Source of the DNA: a bacterium
Lineage (GTDB): Bacteria; Myxococcota_A; Bradymonadia; REDH01
Direction: 5' to 3'
NCBI GenBank assembly: GCA_030427825.1
Contig: JAUICO010000047.1
Location: 1 to 35,632 of the forward strand
DNA length: 35,632 nucleotides
The translations under genes and the position numbers were made by a program. The notes under the pieces were generated by a model, which saw nothing but the letters and a program-made list of their open reading frames with translations, searched no databases and had not been told where the DNA came from. The first letter of the stretch is position 1, and the number at the start of each line of letters is the position of its first letter. Positions 17,767 through 25,993 of this stretch are shown here, piece after piece.

Positions 17767-20682
17767 ATGCTACCGTCGGTATTCAAGAAAGTATTCGGAA
17801 CCAAGAACGAGCGTGAGCTGAAGCGGATGCAACCGCTGGTCGCGCGTATCGGCGACCTTGAGGCCTCTGTGCTTGGCCTCGACGACGCGCAGCTCGCTGC
17901 GAAGACGGTCGAATTCAAGAGCCGCATCGACAAGGGAGAGCCCCTCGATGACCTGCTCCCGGAGGCGTATGCCGTCTGCCGCGAGGCGGGCAAGCGGGTC
18001 CTGGGGATGCGTCACTACGACGTTCAGATGGTCGGCGGCATTGTGCTGCATCGCGGTTCCATCGCCGAGATGCGTACCGGTGAAGGCAAGACGCTGACGG
18101 CAACGCTGTCGATGTACCTGAACGCCCTCGCCGGAAAAGGTGCGCACCTTGTAACGGTCAACGACTACCTCGCCAGCCGCGACGCAGAATGGATGGGGCA
18201 GTTGTACAACTTCCTCGGCATGAGCGTCGGCACCATCGTCAACGGCCTGAACGACACCGAGCGCCAGCAGTCCTACGCCGCCGATATCACCTACGGGACG
18301 AACAACGAGTTCGGCTTCGACTATCTGCGCGACAACATGAAGTTCGATCTGTCACGACTGGTACAGCGGCCTCTGGCCTACGCCATCGTCGATGAGGTGG
18401 ACTCGATTCTCATCGATGAGGCGAGAACGCCTCTGATCATCTCCGGACAGGCCGAAGAGTCCTCCGAGATGTACCGGCGCCTCAACGAGATCATCGCGTT
18501 CCTCGTGCGGGACGAAGACTACATCGTTGATGAGGAGCATCGCAGCGCGTCGCTGACCGACGAAGGGATCGAGAAGATCCAGGAACAGCTTGAGATTGAG
18601 AACCTCTTCGAGCCGACCAACATTGACCTGTTTCGGCACTCCCAGAAGAGCCTCCAGGCTCACGCGCTGTACCATCGGGACGAGCAGTATCTCGTCCGCG
18701 ACGGCGAGGTCATCATCATCGATGAGTTCACCGGGCGCGCGATGGAGGGACGACGCTGGTCCGACGGTCTGCACCAGGCGGTCGAAGCCAAAGAGGGCGT
18801 CCCGATCAAGAAGGAGTCCGTCACGCTCGCGACCATCACCTACCAGAACTTCTTCCGCATGTACGACAAGCTGTCGGGGATGACCGGTACGGCAGCTACC
18901 GAGGAAGAGGAGTTCGGAAAAATCTACGAGCTCGGGGTGTACGTCATCCCCACGAACAAGCCGATCATCCGCGATGACATGTCGGACCTTGTGTATCGCA
19001 CAGAGCGGGAGAAATTCACCGCGATCGTCGACCAGATTCTGGAATGCCATGAACGCGGCCAGCCGGTTCTGGTGGGCACGATCTCCGTCGACAAGTCAGA
19101 GGTCATATCCAAGGTGCTGCGCAAGCGCGGCATCCCGCACGAAGTACTCAACGCGAAGAACCACGGCGGTGAGGCCGGAACCGTCGCGCAGGCAGGCCGA
19201 AAAGGGTCGGTAACGATCGCCACCAACATGGCCGGTCGCGGTACCGATATCATCCTCGGCGGCAACCCGGACGAGCTCGCGAAGAAGGGAATCACCGACT
19301 TCGAGTCGGAGCAGTACAAGACGAAGCTCGCCCACTTTCAGAAGGTATGCGCCGAGGAGCGGGAGCACGTCCTCAGCAACGGCGGGCTCTTCATTCTGGG
19401 CACAGAACGCCACGACTCGCGTCGTATCGACAATCAGCTGCGAGGCCGCGCGGGACGCCAGGGTGACCCCGGGCAGTCGCGCTTCTTCCTCTCCCTCGAA
19501 GACGATTTGATGCGGCGCTTCGGTGCCGACCGGATCCAGGGTCTCATGGCCCGACTCGGCATGGAGGACGGCGTTCCGATCGAAGCGAACATGGTCTCGA
19601 AGTCCATTGAGGGCGCCCAGCGTCGCGTCGAAGGGCGCAACTTCGATATCCGGAAGAACCTGCTCGAGTACGATGAAGTCCTCGATGCGCAACGAAACGC
19701 GACGTACGAGTTGCGACGCAAAATCCTGCTCGGCGAAGATATCGAGACGATCACTCTCGATGCGTACGAAGACGCATTTGAGGCGACCCTGGAGAACTAC
19801 GCCAGCGGCGCCGTGCGCACGGACGATTGGGACATGGAAGGCCTGAGCCAGGCCATCAGGTCCACCTTCAACCTGGAAGTCTCAAAGGACGAACTCCCGC
19901 TCAACCGTCGAGCTCTCGAAGAAGGGCTTTGGAAGAAGATTGAAGGCGCACACAACAGCAAGATCGCAGAGATGGAGATCATCGCTGAGCGCTACAACGA
20001 GCGCTACGCGGAGTCGGCTGATTTCGAAGCAAAGACCGGCAAGGAGGTCTTCATAGACCTTGCCCGGACCACCTACCTGCGAGAGCTCGATCGACGATAC
20101 CAGGACCACCTCGGGGCGATGCGCCACCTGCGTGATTCGGTGGGCTTGCAGGCGCACGCCCAGAAGGACCCGAAGCAGATCTACAAGAAAGAAGGCTATG
20201 AGCTCTTCAGTCAGATGAAGTCCGATATTTCGTCGAACGTGACCCGCTATCTCATGCGGGTTGTCGTCAAGACGGAGGAGTCCGTCGACGAGTCGGCGCA
20301 CCTTGAGCGGCAGCAGGTTCCCGGCGCGGGCGCGGCTTCGCGGCCCCGTCGAATTGGAATGACCCGTCGCACGTCCGGTGGCGGAGCTGCCGCCACGCCG
20401 GCGAAGCAACCGAACGCTCCCCTGCCGAAACTCGGTCGCAACGAGCCCTGTTGGTGCGGCTCAGGCAAAAAGTACAAGCATTGCCACCTTCGCCATGACC
20501 AGGACTCGGCTCGCCCGTCCTCTGCGTCAGATGCGGAGTCCGCACCCGAGGCGAAGCCGGCCGCAGCCGCACCCGAGGCTCGCAAGCCCGCAGTCGAAGC
20601 CCCGGCGCCGAAGGTCGCCGCGGTTCAAGCGCCGGATGCCAACAGGGACGGCAAGAAGCCCGGCAAGGTGTCGATCATCTGA
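17767..20682 (+). CDS. secA: Preprotein translocase ATPase SecA
   Basis: A 971-residue SecA, the motor that drives unfolded preproteins through SecYEG. The Walker A segment MRTGEGKT, the VNDYLASRD block, the VDEVDSILIDEARTPL Walker B region, the preprotein-crosslinking domain, GMTGTA and the QLRGRAGRQGDPG motif are all present in order. I chose ATG 17767 (MLPSVFKKVFG) because it matches the usual SecA N-terminus and has GAGGAG upstream; the frame is open to 17659 but that part is not SecA-like. Near the C-terminus the zinc-binding SEC-C motif EPCWCGSGKKYKHCH is intact. It is not terminal, however: about 60 Ala/Pro/Glu-rich residues follow, where most SecA proteins stop shortly after the motif. 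The stop overlaps the gpsA start by one base. Confidence 0.98.
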   Translation: MLPSVFKKVFGTKNERELKRMQPLVARIGDLEASVLGLDDAQLAAKTVEFKSRIDKGEPLDDLLPEAYAVCREAGKRVLGMRHYDVQMVGGIVLHRGSIAEMRTGEGKTLTATLSMYLNALAGKGAHLVTVNDYLASRDAEWMGQLYNFLGMSVGTIVNGLNDTERQQSYAADITYGTNNEFGFDYLRDNMKFDLSRLVQRPLAYAIVDEVDSILIDEARTPLIISGQAEESSEMYRRLNEIIAFLVRDEDYIVDEEHRSASLTDEGIEKIQEQLEIENLFEPTNIDLFRHSQKSLQAHALYHRDEQYLVRDGEVIIIDEFTGRAMEGRRWSDGLHQAVEAKEGVPIKKESVTLATITYQNFFRMYDKLSGMTGTAATEEEEFGKIYELGVYVIPTNKPIIRDDMSDLVYRTEREKFTAIVDQILECHERGQPVLVGTISVDKSEVISKVLRKRGIPHEVLNAKNHGGEAGTVAQAGRKGSVTIATNMAGRGTDIILGGNPDELAKKGITDFESEQYKTKLAHFQKVCAEEREHVLSNGGLFILGTERHDSRRIDNQLRGRAGRQGDPGQSRFFLSLEDDLMRRFGADRIQGLMARLGMEDGVPIEANMVSKSIEGAQRRVEGRNFDIRKNLLEYDEVLDAQRNATYELRRKILLGEDIETITLDAYEDAFEATLENYASGAVRTDDWDMEGLSQAIRSTFNLEVSKDELPLNRRALEEGLWKKIEGAHNSKIAEMEIIAERYNERYAESADFEAKTGKEVFIDLARTTYLRELDRRYQDHLGAMRHLRDSVGLQAHAQKDPKQIYKKEGYELFSQMKSDISSNVTRYLMRVVVKTEESVDESAHLERQQVPGAGAASRPRRIGMTRRTSGGGAAATPAKQPNAPLPKLGRNEPCWCGSGKKYKHCHLRHDQDSARPSSASDAESAPEAKPAAAAPEARKPAVEAPAPKVAAVQAPDANRDGKKPGKVSII

Positions 20683-21707
20683 TGCGCGACTCACCCAACA
20701 CAAAAATCGGAGTAATCGGTGCCGGTTCGTGGGGTACCGCCCTGGCCCACGTTCTGGCTTCCAAAGGCTATGATGTGTGCATCTGGGCGTACGAGCAGGA
20801 CTGCGTTGATGCCATCAACCAGGCACACGAGAACAAGCAGTTTCTTCCTGATATTGTCCTTCCGTCGAACCTGAGCGCGACAAACTCCCTGGCTGAGGTG
20901 TGTACGAGCAAAGATGCGATGGTGCTTGTAACACCGTCGCATGTGGTTCGCGCCGTGATCGGCGCCGCCGCAGAGCATCTGCCCGAACACGTGCCAATCA
21001 TCAGCGCGACAAAAGGAATCGAGAACGACACGTTGATGCTTGTGTCCGACATTCTCGAAGATGTTCTTCCCGTTCGTTTTCATCCATATCTTTCCTACGT
21101 ATCCGGCCCCACCTTCGCGCGGGAGCTGGCGCTTGGCATGCCGACGAACGCGGTCGTTGCGTCCCACAGTGATCGACTGGCAACCACAGTTCAGGCGCTG
21201 TTGAGCCACGACTACTTCCGCATCTACCGCTCCACCGACGTCGTCGGCGTCGAGGTGGGCGGCGCGCTGAAGAACGTGATCGCCATCGCTGCCGGCGCCG
21301 CGCAGGGTATGGGCTTCGGCCACAACACCGTTGCCGGCCTCATTACGCGCGGCCTTGCCGAGATGTCTCGCCTGGCTGTCGCGCTTGGCGCGAACCCGCT
21401 TACCCTCGCCGGTCTTACGGGCATGGGCGATCTTGTTCTTACCTGCACCGGCGGGCTTTCACGCAACCGCGCCGTCGGAATCGAGCTCGGCAAAGGGCGT
21501 CCGATCGCGGAGATTCTCGGCGAGATGAACATGGTCGCCGAGGGCGTAAAGACAACGCGCTCGGTGCACGATCTGGCCCGAAAGATCGACGTAGAGATGC
21601 CGATCAGCGAGCAGGTCTACAACGTGATCTACAACGATGTGTCACCGGCTGACGCCATGCAGGCCCTGATGAGTCGAGAACTCAAGCGGGAGAGTTTTGG
21701 ATTCTGA
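20682..21707 (+). CDS. gpsA: Glycerol-3-phosphate dehydrogenase [NAD(P)+]
   Basis: A 341-residue enzyme that reduces dihydroxyacetone phosphate to sn-glycerol 3-phosphate, the backbone of phospholipids. The Rossmann motif GAGSWGTA is at 13-20. SATKGIEN, SGPTFARE, the catalytic-lysine region GGALKNVIAIAAG and GLTGMGDL are all intact, and the length is normal. The ATG lies in the TGATG junction with secA, so the two genes are translated together; AAGG inside the secA end serves as ribosome binding site. The enzyme is cytoplasmic. A convergent kinase gene ends 47 bp downstream, with no evident terminator between them. Confidence 0.97.
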   Translation: MRDSPNTKIGVIGAGSWGTALAHVLASKGYDVCIWAYEQDCVDAINQAHENKQFLPDIVLPSNLSATNSLAEVCTSKDAMVLVTPSHVVRAVIGAAAEHLPEHVPIISATKGIENDTLMLVSDILEDVLPVRFHPYLSYVSGPTFARELALGMPTNAVVASHSDRLATTVQALLSHDYFRIYRSTDVVGVEVGGALKNVIAIAAGAAQGMGFGHNTVAGLITRGLAEMSRLAVALGANPLTLAGLTGMGDLVLTCTGGLSRNRAVGIELGKGRPIAEILGEMNMVAEGVKTTRSVHDLARKIDVEMPISEQVYNVIYNDVSPADAMQALMSRELKRESFGF

Positions 21708-21754
21708 GAGGCACGCGTCTACGGGGAAGTATCCCGGCGGTCGCGTTGCGGGTC

Positions 21755-23470
21755 TCAGTCCGTGCGGGGACGGAAGTCGATGATGCGTGGCCCGGTCGGC
21801 TCTGCGTCTTCGACCTCTACTTCGATAGCGCGCTCCACCGGATCGGGATCGCGGGCAATCACCGGTTGTTGCGCCGCTGCGGCTTCTGCCGCCGCCGCTG
21901 CCTCGGCGGCCACACGCTCGCGCCGTTCACGCCGTTCGCGTTCTCGGTCTCGTCGTGAGCTGGAATCACGGTCGTTGGAGTTTTCGCGCTGCGTGTTCTG
22001 TGTCGGCTCCTCTGTTTCCTGCACCTGGGCAACCAGCGCCGTCAGCTCTACGTTCTCTCCCAACTGGGTCAGATCGCCTGCTTCTTCAACGCGGACCTGG
22101 TAGGGCTCGTAGCCGTCGAGGGTGAAGGTTACTGTCAGCGGAAACTCAAGGTCCGGCGTCGGGCTGTAGCCGTAGGGCGTGGTGCCGGTCATGGCCTCTT
22201 CGCCCTCCCCGAACTGGATGGATGCACCCTGCGGTGTGCTGTTGATCGAGATAAATCTCGGCAGAGCGACCTCAGGTGGGTCGTTGCTATTTTCTTCGCC
22301 GTTGCCCTGCCGCGGGGTTTCCTCCACCACCGCTACCGGAGCTTCGTCCTTTCCACCGGAGCTGCTGACAACTGCGATGATGCCGCCGACCAGGCCTGCG
22401 ACGAGTAGCGCGGCCAGAGCGATGAGCGGCGTCCTGCTCTTCTTCTTGTAACCGCCCAGGTTGTCTTCTTCGTCGAAGAGGACTGTGGCTCCGCCGCCCG
22501 CGACGCGGGACGCGCCTGTCGAAACCGGCGCCATTTCGCCCGTGATGCCGCCACCGGTGACCGGAGCCAGCGCGGGCGAGCCACCTGTGGTAACGTCAAT
22601 CGCCGCGAGATCACTGAGCATCTCCGCGGCGGTCTGATAGCGGTTTGCGACTTCCTTGTTGCAGGCCTTCTGAATTACAGCGCCGAGAGGTCCGCTGCTG
22701 GTCGCCTCGGCCATCGGTACCGGCTCGTCGACCTTCACGTGCTGAAGGGCGATCATCATCGGGGACTCACCCTTGTAGGGCAGGTCGGCCTCAAGCATCT
22801 CGATCATCATGATGCCAAGCGAGTAGATGTCGCTGGCAGGGAAGGCCTGATGGTCACGGACGCGCTCTGGTGCGACGTAATCCGGAGAACACATGACCTG
22901 CCCTGTGGCGGTCAGCGAGGTGTCCTGCGACTCGTCGATCGACTTCGCGATGCCGAAGTCGAGAACCTTCACGTAGTCCTTTTCGCCGAGCAGGTCGGCG
23001 ATGAACACGTTGGCCGGCTTCAGGTCGCGATGAATGATCTGCAGGTTGTGCGCTTCGTGCAGACTCTTCAGAATCTGCATCGTGATTCGCTGGACGCGGC
23101 CCGGATCCAGGGGCCCGCCCTTTTCGACGATATCGTCCAGCGGCTTGCCTTCGAGCAGCTCCATTACGAGATACAGGCAGCCTTTGTCGGTCTCGCCGCG
23201 ATCGAAAATCTTGATCGTGTTGTGGTGGCGCAGTCGTGAGACGGTCTCGACTTCGCGCAGAAAGCGAGCCGCAAACTCCTTTCGGCGGCTCATCAACGGA
23301 TCGAGGACCTTGATGGCAACGTCGATGTTGGTTCGAGCGTCGTAGGCCTTGTACACCGCAGCGAAACCACCTTCGCCGATGACCTTCTTGATTTCATATC
23401 GGTCACCGAGCCTGGTGCCGACCTTGGGCATCTGCGGTTCGTCCGCGAGCCGGTGTTGTACTTCAGTCAT
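21755..23470 (-). CDS. Ser/Thr protein kinase with transmembrane helix and PEGA domain
   Basis: A 571-residue Hanks-type kinase. The Gly loop is GEGGFAAVY at 32-40, with Lys54 in VAIKVL, then HRDLKPAN, DFG and VAPERV, so it should be catalytically competent. After the kinase domain comes a linker, one transmembrane helix at about 345-368 preceded by Lys-Lys-Lys-Ser-Arg, and an extracytoplasmic PEGA domain at about 400-475 (ISINSTPQGASIQFG). The tail is a low-complexity Arg/Glu then Ala-rich helix. PEGA domains in such kinases are thought to sense or bind the cell wall. ATG 23470 with AGAGG upstream is preferred; the frame is open to 23806, but that part is not kinase-like and includes translated heptamer repeats. 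It is a monocistronic, convergent neighbour of gpsA. Confidence 0.94.
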   Translation of the reverse strand: MTEVQHRLADEPQMPKVGTRLGDRYEIKKVIGEGGFAAVYKAYDARTNIDVAIKVLDPLMSRRKEFAARFLREVETVSRLRHHNTIKIFDRGETDKGCLYLVMELLEGKPLDDIVEKGGPLDPGRVQRITMQILKSLHEAHNLQIIHRDLKPANVFIADLLGEKDYVKVLDFGIAKSIDESQDTSLTATGQVMCSPDYVAPERVRDHQAFPASDIYSLGIMMIEMLEADLPYKGESPMMIALQHVKVDEPVPMAEATSSGPLGAVIQKACNKEVANRYQTAAEMLSDLAAIDVTTGGSPALAPVTGGGITGEMAPVSTGASRVAGGGATVLFDEEDNLGGYKKKSRTPLIALAALLVAGLVGGIIAVVSSSGGKDEAPVAVVEETPRQGNGEENSNDPPEVALPRFISINSTPQGASIQFGEGEEAMTGTTPYGYSPTPDLEFPLTVTFTLDGYEPYQVRVEEAGDLTQLGENVELTALVAQVQETEEPTQNTQRENSNDRDSSSRRDRERERRERRERVAAEAAAAAEAAAAQQPVIARDPDPVERAIEVEVEDAEPTGPRIIDFRPRTD

Positions 23471-23772
23471 CGTGTGCCTCTGCGGAGCCGTGGACTCCCT
23501 GCGCTCCGTTATGCGGAGCCAGTCTACCTGCAATGTGGCCCGGTTTCCACCCTTCAGAGCGGGAAAACTCCCTGAAACCGGCGCAATTTCATGGCGATAT
23601 AACGCCCGACCCGGGGTTTCGTTCCCTGCGGCTCCAAAGTTCGGTCGATCTTTTTGCGTGGCGCCTCCATCTCGATGTGCATCCTGAGGCGACAGGACAA
23701 GCCGAAAAAGCCGCCGCGGCCTCCCCAGAACGAGGCCGACCGGACGCGACGATTCATGGGAATGCCTGCCTC

Positions 23773-23807
23773 CGCCACCCGCCACCCGCCACTCGCCACC
23801 TGCCATC
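23773..23807. repeat. Heptamer tandem repeat (CGCCACC)n
   Basis: Five 7-bp units in a row: CGCCACC, CGCCACC, CGCCACT, CGCCACC and a diverged TGCCATC. On the minus strand the unit is GGTGGCG. Because 7 is not a multiple of 3, copy changes would shift frames, which fits its non-coding position upstream of the kinase. Confidence 0.8.
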
Positions 23808-23898
23808 GTCGGCAGAGACGCGACGTCGTGAGGTCACGGAAGCGGGCCCAACGGCGCGGATACACACCTCGTCCGTTAAGCACTTCTATAGGAGAGCC

Positions 23899-23925
23899 AT
23901 GATCCAAATGTCTGATCAGGTGTGA
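23899..23925 (+). CDS. Possible 8-residue leader peptide ORF
   Basis: ATG at 23899 is preceded by AGGAGAG at near-ideal spacing and encodes Met-Ile-Gln-Met-Ser-Asp-Gln-Val before TGA. The good ribosome binding site is notable in an otherwise non-coding region upstream of the mevalonate operon. It could be a leader peptide or a chance match; no attenuator hairpin pair was recognised after it. Confidence 0.2.
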   Translation: MIQMSDQV

Positions 23926-23938
23926 CAATTAGATCACA
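23921..23938. promoter_or_regulatory. Inverted repeat TGTGA-N8-TCACA upstream of mevalonate operon
   Basis: TGTGA (23921-23925) and TCACA (23934-23938) are perfect half-sites of a dyad about 95 bp before the mevalonate kinase start. The half-sites equal those of CRP, but the spacer is 8 rather than 6, so a different regulator of the same or another family is more likely, if it is functional at all. Confidence 0.25.
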
Positions 23939-24031
23939 GTGGTCCCGGGGTTGGCTTTCGCGACGCAACCTGTGGATGTGGTTGCGTAAGAGGTTCGCAG
24001 CACGGCGGCGGCGGCGGCATGGATTTGTCCG

Positions 24032-24952
24032 GTGGGTGGCGTTAATGCCGTCCGCGTGGCTTCGGCATGTGGAAAACTGCTGCTCTTTGGGGAACACGCC
24101 GTAGTGCATGGCGTGCCCGCGATCGCCGTCGGGCTCTCCGACGGCGTCGAGGTCGTGCGCGTCGATGGTCCCCCCGGATGGCATGTCCCGGCCTGGGGCG
24201 TCGACACGGCGACCGGCGCACCGGAGTCGATGGTCCACGCGCATCGTGCGCTCTGCGAGGCCGCCGGGACCGGTCCTGTGCGCCTCGCAGTCACCTCAAG
24301 AATCCCCGCCGGCTGTGGTCTCGGATCCAGCGCCGCTCTGGCTGTCGCCTCTGCGCGGGCTCTCATCGAGGACGACGAAGCGGCCGTTGCGGTTGCTGCC
24401 GCCGCCTCCGAGAGCGTGTTTCATGGCAACGCCTCGGGCCTGGATCAGGCCGCAGCCACGCGGGGTGGAGTCATTCGTTTCGTGCGCGGAGCCCCGCCAG
24501 AGGTCCGAGACCTCGCCGTCGGCGGCCGGGTTGCTCTTGTCGTGGCATCCGTCGGCGCCGGCGCATCCACCGCCGAGATGGTTGCAGGCGTGCAACGCCG
24601 CATCTCCCGCTTCCCGCGGGTCGGCGGCGGGATGCTCGAGGCCGTTTCCGCCCTTGTAGGATGTGCGGAACGCGCCCTCGCGGCCGGCGATGTCGACGAG
24701 CTGGGAGAGCTGATGGACATCAACCACGGCCTGCTCTGTGCTTTCGGCGTCTCAACGGGCGCGCTCGATCGCGCCTGCTACACGGCACGAGATGCGGGAG
24801 CCGCCGGCGCGAAGCTGACCGGCGGAGGCGGCGGTGGCTGCATCGTCGCTGTCTCCGCCGAAGAGCACGCCGTCGCTGTGGCGGCGGCGCTCCGCAGCGA
24901 CCACGAGATCGTTCGCAGCTACCTGCTTACCCCTGACGGAGTCACCGCATGA
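24032..24952 (+). CDS. mvk: Mevalonate kinase
   Basis: A 306-residue GHMP kinase that phosphorylates mevalonate at the 5-position using ATP, the first kinase step of the mevalonate route to isopentenyl diphosphate. GKLLLFGEHAVVHG near residue 14, the ATP-binding PAGCGLGSSAAL, FHGNASGLDQ with the catalytic Asp, and the C-terminal AKLTGGGGGGC are all typical of mevalonate rather than phosphomevalonate kinase. The start is read as GTG 24032, as the residues before GKLLL fit the family; the ribosome binding site is weak. First gene of a five-gene operon; its stop overlaps the mvaD start in ATGA. Confidence 0.93.
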   Translation: MGGVNAVRVASACGKLLLFGEHAVVHGVPAIAVGLSDGVEVVRVDGPPGWHVPAWGVDTATGAPESMVHAHRALCEAAGTGPVRLAVTSRIPAGCGLGSSAALAVASARALIEDDEAAVAVAAAASESVFHGNASGLDQAAATRGGVIRFVRGAPPEVRDLAVGGRVALVVASVGAGASTAEMVAGVQRRISRFPRVGGGMLEAVSALVGCAERALAAGDVDELGELMDINHGLLCAFGVSTGALDRACYTARDAGAAGAKLTGGGGGGCIVAVSAEEHAVAVAAALRSDHEIVRSYLLTPDGVTA

Positions 24953-25941
24953 AGGCGACGGCGATCGCGCATCCGAACATCGCGCTGGTCAAGTATTGGG
25001 GCAAGCGTGACGCAGAGCTGAACCTGCCCGCGACGGGTTCGCTCTCCTGGACCTTTGGTCCGATGCGCACCCGCACCTTCGTTGAATGGACATCGGGCGG
25101 TGTCGATGCCGGCACTTCGGCCGACCGTATCCGTTTTGACGGCGAGGTCGCCACCGGCCGAGACGCTGCACGCATCGCCCGCTTTCTGGATATGGTCCGC
25201 TCGCGGCGACCGGAGCTCGGCGCCGCAACTGTCGTCACCGACAACGATTTTCCCACCGCGGCCGGACTCGCCTCTTCAGCCGCCGGCTTCGCGGCGCTCG
25301 CGCTCGCCGCGACCTCTGCGGCCGGCCTGAACCTCGAGCCGCACGAGCTCTCCGTCCTCGCGCGTAGAGGCTCCGGTTCTGCCGCGCGCAGCCTGAGCGG
25401 CGGCTTCGTACGCATGCACCGCGGCGAAAACCCCGACGGCTCCGACGCCTACGCCGAGCAGATCTTCGGCGCGGATCACTGGCCGCTGCGGATGCTTGTC
25501 GCCCTCACAACGACCGGCCGCAAGGCGGTCTCTTCGACGGTCGGCATGAACCGAACTGTCGACACCTCGCCCTACTTCGACGCCTGGACCCGCGAGGTGC
25601 CACTGCAGCTTGAGGCCGCTACCCGCGCCATCGAAGCGCGCGACTTCGAAGCGGTCGCGGCGGTCGCTGAACACAGCGCCTGCGCCATGCATGCGAGCGC
25701 CCTCGCAGCCCGGCCGGCGGTCATCTACTGGAAACCGGCGACCCTCGCTGTGATGCATCTGGTCACCGAGCTGCGCGCCGCCGGCACCCCCGCATTCTTC
25801 ACCATCGACGCCGGACCTCATGTGAAGGTCATCACCGCTCCTGATGCGGCAGAGCTGGTGGAGTCCGCGCTCAGAGACATCGACGGTGTAGTTGATGTGA
25901 TACCCGCCGGCCCGGGCGGCGACGCGCAGCTTGTCACGTGA
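24949..25941 (+). CDS. mvaD: Diphosphomevalonate decarboxylase
   Basis: A 330-residue GHMP-fold enzyme that converts mevalonate 5-diphosphate to isopentenyl diphosphate with ATP and release of CO2. HPNIALVKYWGKRD at the N-terminus, PTAAGLASSAAGFAAL (phosphate loop), RRGSGSAARSLSGGF with the catalytic region, TSPYFDAW and the C-terminal FTIDAGPHVKV are all present. The ATG is in a 4-bp ATGA overlap with mvk and has GGAG upstream inside mvk, so translation is coupled. The phosphomevalonate kinase gene follows after 52 bp. All expected blocks are intact. Confidence 0.96.
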   Translation: MKATAIAHPNIALVKYWGKRDAELNLPATGSLSWTFGPMRTRTFVEWTSGGVDAGTSADRIRFDGEVATGRDAARIARFLDMVRSRRPELGAATVVTDNDFPTAAGLASSAAGFAALALAATSAAGLNLEPHELSVLARRGSGSAARSLSGGFVRMHRGENPDGSDAYAEQIFGADHWPLRMLVALTTTGRKAVSSTVGMNRTVDTSPYFDAWTREVPLQLEAATRAIEARDFEAVAAVAEHSACAMHASALAARPAVIYWKPATLAVMHLVTELRAAGTPAFFTIDAGPHVKVITAPDAAELVESALRDIDGVVDVIPAGPGGDAQLVT

Positions 25942-25993
25942 TCCATGCAGCAGGTGTCCCGCACCCCACGCACGCCCGCGTCGTGAGTCAGAG

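Larger units (their letters stand above)
23471..24031. other. 561-bp intergenic region, divergent kinase and mevalonate operon
   Basis: The longest stretch without a gene. It should carry promoters for both flanking transcripts. It contains a repeated TGCGGAGCC (about 23481 and 23512), a small GCTCCG/CGGAGC hairpin, a five-copy heptamer tandem repeat and an inverted repeat listed separately. Open frames crossing it have no family resemblance and read through the repeats, so I do not call them genes. I found no tRNA or known riboswitch pattern by eye. Confidence 0.5.

Noticed and set aside
23471..23806. N-terminal extension of the PEGA kinase
   Set aside because: The extension includes the translated heptamer repeat, and ATG 23470 has a proper ribosome binding site before the kinase domain.
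23533..23925. 130-codon plus-strand frame in the intergenic region
   Set aside because: No recognisable domain, crosses the heptamer repeat, and has no ribosome binding site at its start.
23921..23938. CRP binding site
   Set aside because: The half-sites match but the spacer is 8 instead of 6, so a true CRP site is not supported.
24067..24936. Plus-strand 289-codon Arg-rich frame inside mvk
   Set aside because: Alternative-frame reading of a GC-rich gene whose true frame has all mevalonate kinase motifs.
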